The notes below the pieces were generated by a model. The model did not search any database, was not told the origin of the DNA, and was given only the letters and a program-made list of their open reading frames with translations. 10,735 nucleotides of DNA, from contig DAOUVF010000057.1 in NCBI GenBank assembly GCA_030667765.1, forward strand, positions 1 through 10,735, written 5' to 3'. The stretch is from Bacteroides sp. Lineage in GTDB: Bacteria > Bacteroidota > Bacteroidia > Bacteroidales > SM23-62. Positions 6,818-10,735 of the stretch are shown piece by piece. The translations under genes and the position numbers were made by a program. Within the stretch, counting starts at the first letter, position 1. Every line of letters begins with the position of its first letter.

Positions 6818-8350
6818 TTATGGATCCAGACTGACGGACTTATTATTTTTGCCGGACACATTCAGCATGGGATTGGGATACCAGATCTTCTCCAGCATTT
6901 CAAAATCATACAGGGTGAGTATGCGTAGCCTGTAGTATGCTTCCCAGTAATCCTCCAGGGAGCTGATATAATCCCGCTTGGCTGCTTCCCGCTCCTGCAA
7001 TGAGATGTTCAGGTCCGTGATGCTGATCTCCCCGTTCTGAAACTTTTTCAGGGCAATCTCATAACCGTTCTCCGACACCTTATCCGCTTCCTCGGAAGTG
7101 GTCATCTGGTCTTTGAGCAGGCTGAACTGTTCGACCTGAACCACAATCGACCGTTCAAAGCTGCGTTTATCATTGGCCACATCGTACAATACCAGCTCAC
7201 GCTGGGACTCGGCCATCTTGATCCGGGAAGTGGACCTTCCCCAGTCCAGTATGGGAATGGACAGGGAAAGCCTTACCTGCTTTTGTTGCTCAGGCTGCCG
7301 GTAGATTCCCCCCACGGAAGAGGAGACATTTGACATCCCGTAATTTCCCCTCAGGGTTGCATTCAGGCCGCTGTTTCGTTTGGCCCATGTAAGCTGCCTG
7401 TCCGCTTCAATCAGGCGTCGTTCATATTGAGGTGTTTCCTTCCGGTTTTCCAGGGCTTCCGCCAGGGCAATATCCATATCAATATTGAACAGAAAAATAT
7501 CCAGCGGCATTTCCAGTTCAATTTCATGTTCAGGTTCCAGCTGTATATATGTTTTCAACTCAAAGTCGGCATTTTTCAGGTCCATTCTCGACTTGTTCAG
7601 GGCTTTTTGGGCATTGATCACCGAAAGGCGTATCCTGGAAAAATCATTTTCCGATATGGTACCCAGATCCCTTCTTGTTTGGGCTATTTTCAGATTATTA
7701 TTCCCGTTTTTCAGGTTGCTCTGAGCCAGGTTAAAATTGGTTTGTATCCTCAGGTACCTGAAAAAGTATACGGTAGCTCTGAAGGATATTTCTTCAATGG
7801 ACTCAATAAATTCCTTCGTCGATTCCTCATAGAGCAATGGTTCAGTTCGTTTCGACCATTTCATATGATTATAGGCAAATACCGGCTGTACAAACCCTAT
7901 GGAAATGGGTGTGCCTGAAAACTCAATATTATTGTTGAAAAAATCCTCTATGCGGTAAACTGATGAAGCAGCGTAGATATAGGTCCCGGTCAGCGGAATG
8001 GACTGGCTGAGTGCCACATTGGCGAACATCTGGATATTTGAGACCTGCCTGAATTCAACACTCCCGTCAGGCTGCGTGATAGGCTCGGTAGTATGGTTAT
8101 AATTCGGCAGGTCACCGTTCAGGATCAATTGCGGTCTGAACCCGGTCCTGAAATTCTGGTATCTCCAGTAGTAATTGACATTCCTGTTTTGCACGTATTT
8201 CATGGAGGTGGACTGGGCTATGGCCAGGTTCACTACATCTTTCAGGCTCAGGTTGAGCTTAATATCCATTTTCTGTGCCGATAAATCCTGATTGCATATC
8301 AATTGCAATCCCATTCCCAGTAAGAGAATGGAAGTAATTCGCTTTCCCAT
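6818..8350 (-). CDS. TolC-family outer-membrane efflux protein
   Basis: 510 residues. TolC-family proteins form trimeric outer-membrane barrels with a long periplasmic helical tunnel and serve as the exit duct of tripartite efflux or type I secretion systems. A signal peptide is visible (MGKRITSILLLGMGLQLIC..., cleavage likely after DLSA at residue 25). The mature part starts with the usual LSLKDVVNLAIAQS helix. Two outer-membrane-efflux repeats follow: one with SQSIPLTGTYIYAASSVYRIED and the long helices around FFRYLRIQTNFNLAQSNL, the second with RQPEQQKQVRLSLSIPILDWGRS, a typical strand motif, and then helices ending SLQEREAAKRDYISSLEDYWEAYYRLR. Length is normal for the Bacteroidota members. 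It is the second gene of the minus-strand pair, 13 bases after the adaptor stop, so surely co-transcribed. No inner-membrane pump gene follows it; the next gene is convergent. Confidence 0.92.
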   Translation of the reverse strand: MGKRITSILLLGMGLQLICNQDLSAQKMDIKLNLSLKDVVNLAIAQSTSMKYVQNRNVNYYWRYQNFRTGFRPQLILNGDLPNYNHTTEPITQPDGSVEFRQVSNIQMFANVALSQSIPLTGTYIYAASSVYRIEDFFNNNIEFSGTPISIGFVQPVFAYNHMKWSKRTEPLLYEESTKEFIESIEEISFRATVYFFRYLRIQTNFNLAQSNLKNGNNNLKIAQTRRDLGTISENDFSRIRLSVINAQKALNKSRMDLKNADFELKTYIQLEPEHEIELEMPLDIFLFNIDMDIALAEALENRKETPQYERRLIEADRQLTWAKRNSGLNATLRGNYGMSNVSSSVGGIYRQPEQQKQVRLSLSIPILDWGRSTSRIKMAESQRELVLYDVANDKRSFERSIVVQVEQFSLLKDQMTTSEEADKVSENGYEIALKKFQNGEISITDLNISLQEREAAKRDYISSLEDYWEAYYRLRILTLYDFEMLEKIWYPNPMLNVSGKNNKSVSLDP

Positions 8351-8363
8351 CTTGATTTGCTTA

Positions 8364-9587
8364 TTAATTTATAATTTCTATTTCCGGGCGGCCCCGGAAA
8401 GCAGCGATGTCCGAGATAATAACCTTGTCCCCGACCTGTATGCCGGAAGATATCTCACTGTGATCCAGTCCCCTCATGCCAAAATTAACCACCTTTCGTA
8501 CAGCCTTGCTGCCCTCAATCACGTAGACTTCAGACCTCCTCCCCTTGCCCAGTCCATCCCCGTTCTGAATCCTTGGCACCCCTTCTTTCATTCTCCTGAC
8601 GATCAGCAGTGGCACCTGCATATTGGCCAATAACTTTGCATGATTGCTATTTTCCAGGTACACATCAAAGCTTATTTTGCTTCCCTGTACCTCGGGACTT
8701 ATATTCGCAATCGTCCCCACAAGTTTCTCCCTGTCAACAATGGCAAAAACCGTATTTCCGGTTTTCATAATGGCAGCATGCTCCTCGGCTACCGTCCCAT
8801 TGATCTTAAAGGAGGACAGGTCCGATAGCCTGACCAGCAACTGGTCCCTGTTTACCTTCTCTCCCTCCTTCCCGTTGATGGACATGACAATCCACGCCGA
8901 AGGGGCACGTACGGTTGTCTTGCTGAGATTTTCATTTTTTGTTTCCAGCTCTTTTTCCTGTATCTCTATCTGTAATTTCAATCCCTGCTCCTCGGCTTCC
9001 AGCTGTTTTAGCCTGATCGAGTTTTTTGACAGAACCATTTCGAGTTCCTTTTCTGCCAGGGTAAGTTCCTGTTTGGTCTTTTCGAATCTGGCAGGAGAGA
9101 TCCCGCCCACCTCCAGCAGCTCTTCCTGGTCCGCCACTTCTGATTTCAGGGAGGTTATTCTCAGTTTCTTCATCTCAACGCTATAATCCAGGTCCAGCCT
9201 TGTACTTCTTGCGTTCAGACGGTTTCTATGGAGGTTGTTCCTTTTTACCTCGAGCTGATCCTCGATACTGGCAATTTCATCCTGGATTGGCTTTGGGTCC
9301 AGGCGCAGGATGGTCTGATAGGCATCAACATGACTCCCTGGCACCTTGGCAATCTGCTTGATTATGCTTGAGGCAGGGCTTAATAACAGTACTTCGGACT
9401 GGGGTTCAACAACGCCTTCAGCTTCAACAGTCCTGAACACGGTTCCAATATCCACCTCGGCAGTCCGGTATTGAGACAGGTTAATGGATGGAGGCGCAAA
9501 AAGTGCCAGTTTTTTGAAGGCGATATAGCCCGTGGCAACGATTACAACCGGTATTAGAGATATGAAAAAAATTCTTCGAATTGACAT
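8364..9587 (-). CDS. Periplasmic adaptor of a tripartite efflux system (HlyD/MacA type)
   Basis: 407 residues. Such membrane fusion proteins link an inner-membrane pump (ABC or RND) to a TolC duct. Visible parts: an N-terminal membrane anchor (about residues 5-23, IFFISLIPVVIVATGYIAF); first half of the barrel-sandwich domain (about 45-100) with VEAEGVVEPQSEVLLLSP and GSHVDAYQTILRLD; a long helical hairpin (about 100-222), rich in Glu, Lys and Leu; second half of the barrel-sandwich beginning TTVRAPSAWIVMSING (the family usually has RAPFDG here); a beta-barrel (about 255-330); and a C-terminal membrane-proximal domain ending in VQVGDKVI-like sequence (GIQVGDKVIISD). The style resembles adaptors paired with MacB-type ABC pumps, but I cannot assign a substrate. 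It is the first gene of an operon with the TolC gene. No Shine-Dalgarno sequence precedes the ATG (complement of 9585-9587). Confidence 0.9.
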   Translation of the reverse strand: MSIRRIFFISLIPVVIVATGYIAFKKLALFAPPSINLSQYRTAEVDIGTVFRTVEAEGVVEPQSEVLLLSPASSIIKQIAKVPGSHVDAYQTILRLDPKPIQDEIASIEDQLEVKRNNLHRNRLNARSTRLDLDYSVEMKKLRITSLKSEVADQEELLEVGGISPARFEKTKQELTLAEKELEMVLSKNSIRLKQLEAEEQGLKLQIEIQEKELETKNENLSKTTVRAPSAWIVMSINGKEGEKVNRDQLLVRLSDLSSFKINGTVAEEHAAIMKTGNTVFAIVDREKLVGTIANISPEVQGSKISFDVYLENSNHAKLLANMQVPLLIVRRMKEGVPRIQNGDGLGKGRRSEVYVIEGSKAVRKVVNFGMRGLDHSEISSGIQVGDKVIISDIAAFRGRPEIEIIN

Positions 9588-9621
9588 GATCGCAATGGAT
9601 TAGGGTTACTCTAAAACACAT

Positions 9622-9653
9622 CCGGTTTCTCGCTGGTTCTGAGCGTTCTCCGG
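9622..9653 (-). other. Possible leader hairpin of the efflux operon
   Basis: An imperfect inverted repeat: CCGG at 9622-9625 pairs with CCGG at 9650-9653, and CGCT at 9631-9634 with AGCG at 9642-9645, leaving a 7-base loop and an internal loop of 5 and 4 bases. It lies between the candidate -7 box and the adaptor start, so it would be near the 5' end of the mRNA. The stem is short and may be chance. Confidence 0.3.
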
Positions 9654-9666
9654 TGCATAGAAACCA

Positions 9667-9674
9667 CAAAATTA
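9667..9674 (-). promoter_or_regulatory. Candidate promoter (-7 box) for the efflux operon
   Basis: Read on the minus strand this is TAATTTTG, an exact match to the Bacteroidota -7 consensus TAnnTTTG. A TTG that could serve as the -33 element lies at 9699-9697, with a 22-base spacer, slightly longer than the usual 19-21. The implied leader before the adaptor ATG is about 75 bases. Confidence 0.5.
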
Positions 9675-9706
9675 TAAAAGAAAACGGATAATAGGCCAAT
9701 CCCGTA

Positions 9707-9721
9707 TTGTTAACTTGTTAA
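9707..9721 (+). repeat. TTGTTAA direct repeat ahead of the aldo/keto reductase gene
   Basis: TTGTTAA occurs at 9707-9713 and again at 9715-9721 (period 8). The overlap also gives an inverted repeat, TTAAC-TT-GTTAA, at 9710-9721. It is 23 bases before the reductase ATG and could be an operator or carry a -33 TTG. I find no exact TAnnTTTG box at a suitable distance downstream, so the reductase promoter itself is not located. Confidence 0.4.
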
Positions 9722-9743
9722 AGTTTTTTACAATATTTATAGG

Positions 9744-10735
9744 ATGAAATATATTCCGGCCTCAAAGAGATACTCAGAAATGCAATTCAACCGTTGCGGA
9801 AAGAGTGGCCTCATGTTACCTGCCATTTCACTCGGGTTATGGCATAATTTTGGTCATGTAGACAAGCCGGAAACCAACCGATCCATTATGCATGCCGCTT
9901 TTGATGCAGGGATCACACATTTTGACCTGGCTAATAATTACGGTCCGCCGCCAGGCTCTGCCGAGGAAAATTTCGGCAGGATCCTGAAACAGGATTTTCA
10001 AAGTTACCGGGATGAAATGATCATTTCCACCAAGGCAGGCTATTTAATGTGGCCCGGGCCATACGGTGATTTCGGAAGCCGTAAATACTTACTGGGCAGC
10101 CTGGACCAGAGCCTGAAACGAATGGGACTGGATTATGTGGATATTTTTTACCATCACCGCCCGGATCCTGATACTCCCCTCGAGGAAACAATGATGGCCC
10201 TGGATCAGGCGGTCCGCACCGGCAAATCCCTCTACGCTGGAATATCCAATTATACAGCCAGCCAGACTAAAGCTGCTGCCAAGATCCTGAATGAATTTGG
10301 AACCCCATGCCTGATCCATCAACCCAAATATTCCATGCTGGTGCGGGAACCGGAAGAAGCTCTCCTTGAAACCCTTGAAGATAAGGGTATTGGTTGTATC
10401 GCATTTTCGCCCCTCGCCCAGGGATTGCTTACATCTAAGTACCAGCATAGCATCCCGAAGGATTCGAGGGCTGCCAAAAGCCATGGGTTTTTACAGAAGC
10501 AGGCCATCACCCCGGATCTCCTGAAAAAAATCGGCAGCCTGCATAGCCTGGCGACCGGGCGCAACCAGAGCCTTGCCCAGATGGCCCTTGCCTGGGTCCT
10601 GAAAGATCCCAGGGTGACATCCGTACTGGTAGGGGTCAGTTCAGTAAAGCAACTGTCAGATAACCTGGTGGCCCTGCAAAATACTGAATTTGACACAGAT
10701 GAACTGAATAAGATCGATGAAATACTTAAGCGGTC
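9744..10735 (+). CDS. yghZ: Aldo/keto reductase, YghZ type (3' partial)
   Basis: Open from ATG 9744 to the window end without a stop, 330 residues; E. coli YghZ (also called Gpr, family AKR14) has about 346, so only a short C-terminal piece is missing. The family reduces L-glyceraldehyde 3-phosphate, and other short aldehydes such as methylglyoxal, with NADPH in the cytoplasm. The protein follows YghZ closely: CGKSGL, LGLWHNFGHV, DLANNYGPPPGSAEENFGR, STKAGY, WPGPYG, SRKYLLGSLDQSLKRMGL, DIFYHHR, IHQPKYSML, AFSPLAQGLLT and a cofactor-binding SVLVGVSSVKQLSDN. The catalytic tetrad is Asp61, Tyr66, Lys97 and His138. The start matches the family's extended N terminus (a residue pattern ...RY..MQ). 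AGG directly precedes the ATG, too close for a normal ribosome binding site. It is divergent from the efflux operon and probably a separate unit with a role in aldehyde detoxification. Confidence 0.93.
   Translation, partial: MKYIPASKRYSEMQFNRCGKSGLMLPAISLGLWHNFGHVDKPETNRSIMHAAFDAGITHFDLANNYGPPPGSAEENFGRILKQDFQSYRDEMIISTKAGYLMWPGPYGDFGSRKYLLGSLDQSLKRMGLDYVDIFYHHRPDPDTPLEETMMALDQAVRTGKSLYAGISNYTASQTKAAAKILNEFGTPCLIHQPKYSMLVREPEEALLETLEDKGIGCIAFSPLAQGLLTSKYQHSIPKDSRAAKSHGFLQKQAITPDLLKKIGSLHSLATGRNQSLAQMALAWVLKDPRVTSVLVGVSSVKQLSDNLVALQNTEFDTDELNKIDEILKR

Noticed and set aside
8283..8350. Possible lipoprotein signal in the TolC-family protein (LQLIC, Cys19)
   Set aside because: The residue before Cys is Ile, not the Gly/Ala/Ser expected in a lipobox, and a good signal-peptidase I site (DLSA-Q) follows.
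8644..9186. 180-codon plus-strand open frame, rich in Ser and Phe
   Set aside because: It is antisense to the adaptor's helical hairpin; Glu/Lys/Leu-rich helices read backwards give Ser/Phe-rich frames, so it is a shadow.
10149..10160. YHHR in the reductase where E. coli YghZ has YSHR
   Set aside because: The catalytic His is kept, and the extra His is a common variant in aldo/keto reductases; not evidence of changed function.

Overview
The window looks like a piece of a Bacteroidota (Bacteroidetes) chromosome of moderate G+C. The evidence is the protein families (a Bacteroidota-type large ABC exporter, an exported LacZ-type GH2 enzyme, a membrane-anchored nucleoside hydrolase, a MacA/TolC-style efflux pair), the near absence of Shine-Dalgarno sequences, and two matches to the Bacteroidota -7 box TAnnTTTG. 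It is coding almost throughout: seven genes (the first and last cut by the window edges), no RNA genes, no insertion sequences, no CRISPR array and no gene-free stretch longer than about 160 bases.

Layout. Bases 1-6805, plus strand, four tightly packed co-directional genes: the C-terminal third of an ABCG-like ABC exporter with an unusually large extracytoplasmic loop; a nucleoside-hydrolase-fold protein with an N-terminal membrane anchor; a 1056-residue exported beta-galactosidase of the LacZ type with a highly basic C-terminal tail; and an exported M20-family amidohydrolase related to AbgB. Gaps are 21, 1 and about 7-52 bases (depending on the start chosen), so the first three are probably one transcript; the fourth may also have its own promoter. 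Bases 6818-9587, minus strand: a two-gene operon encoding a periplasmic adaptor (HlyD/MacA type) followed by a TolC-family outer-membrane channel, converging on the amidohydrolase with only 12 bases between stop codons. Bases 9588-9743 are a divergent intergenic region with a candidate promoter and leader hairpin for the efflux operon. Bases 9744-10735, plus strand: an aldo/keto reductase of the YghZ (L-glyceraldehyde 3-phosphate reductase) type, cut by the window end shortly before its expected C terminus.

How they may work together. The three hydrolases are all predicted to act outside the cytoplasm, and by family they cleave three different bonds (N-glycosidic, beta-galactosidic, amide). 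They sit behind an ABC exporter and beside an adaptor/TolC pair that has no inner-membrane partner of its own in this window. This could be a degradation or export module for a composite compound, but that is inference. I see no clearly new system. The most notable details are the apparent loss of a calcium-ligand aspartate in the nucleoside hydrolase, the basic tail on the beta-galactosidase, and the large loop in the exporter.
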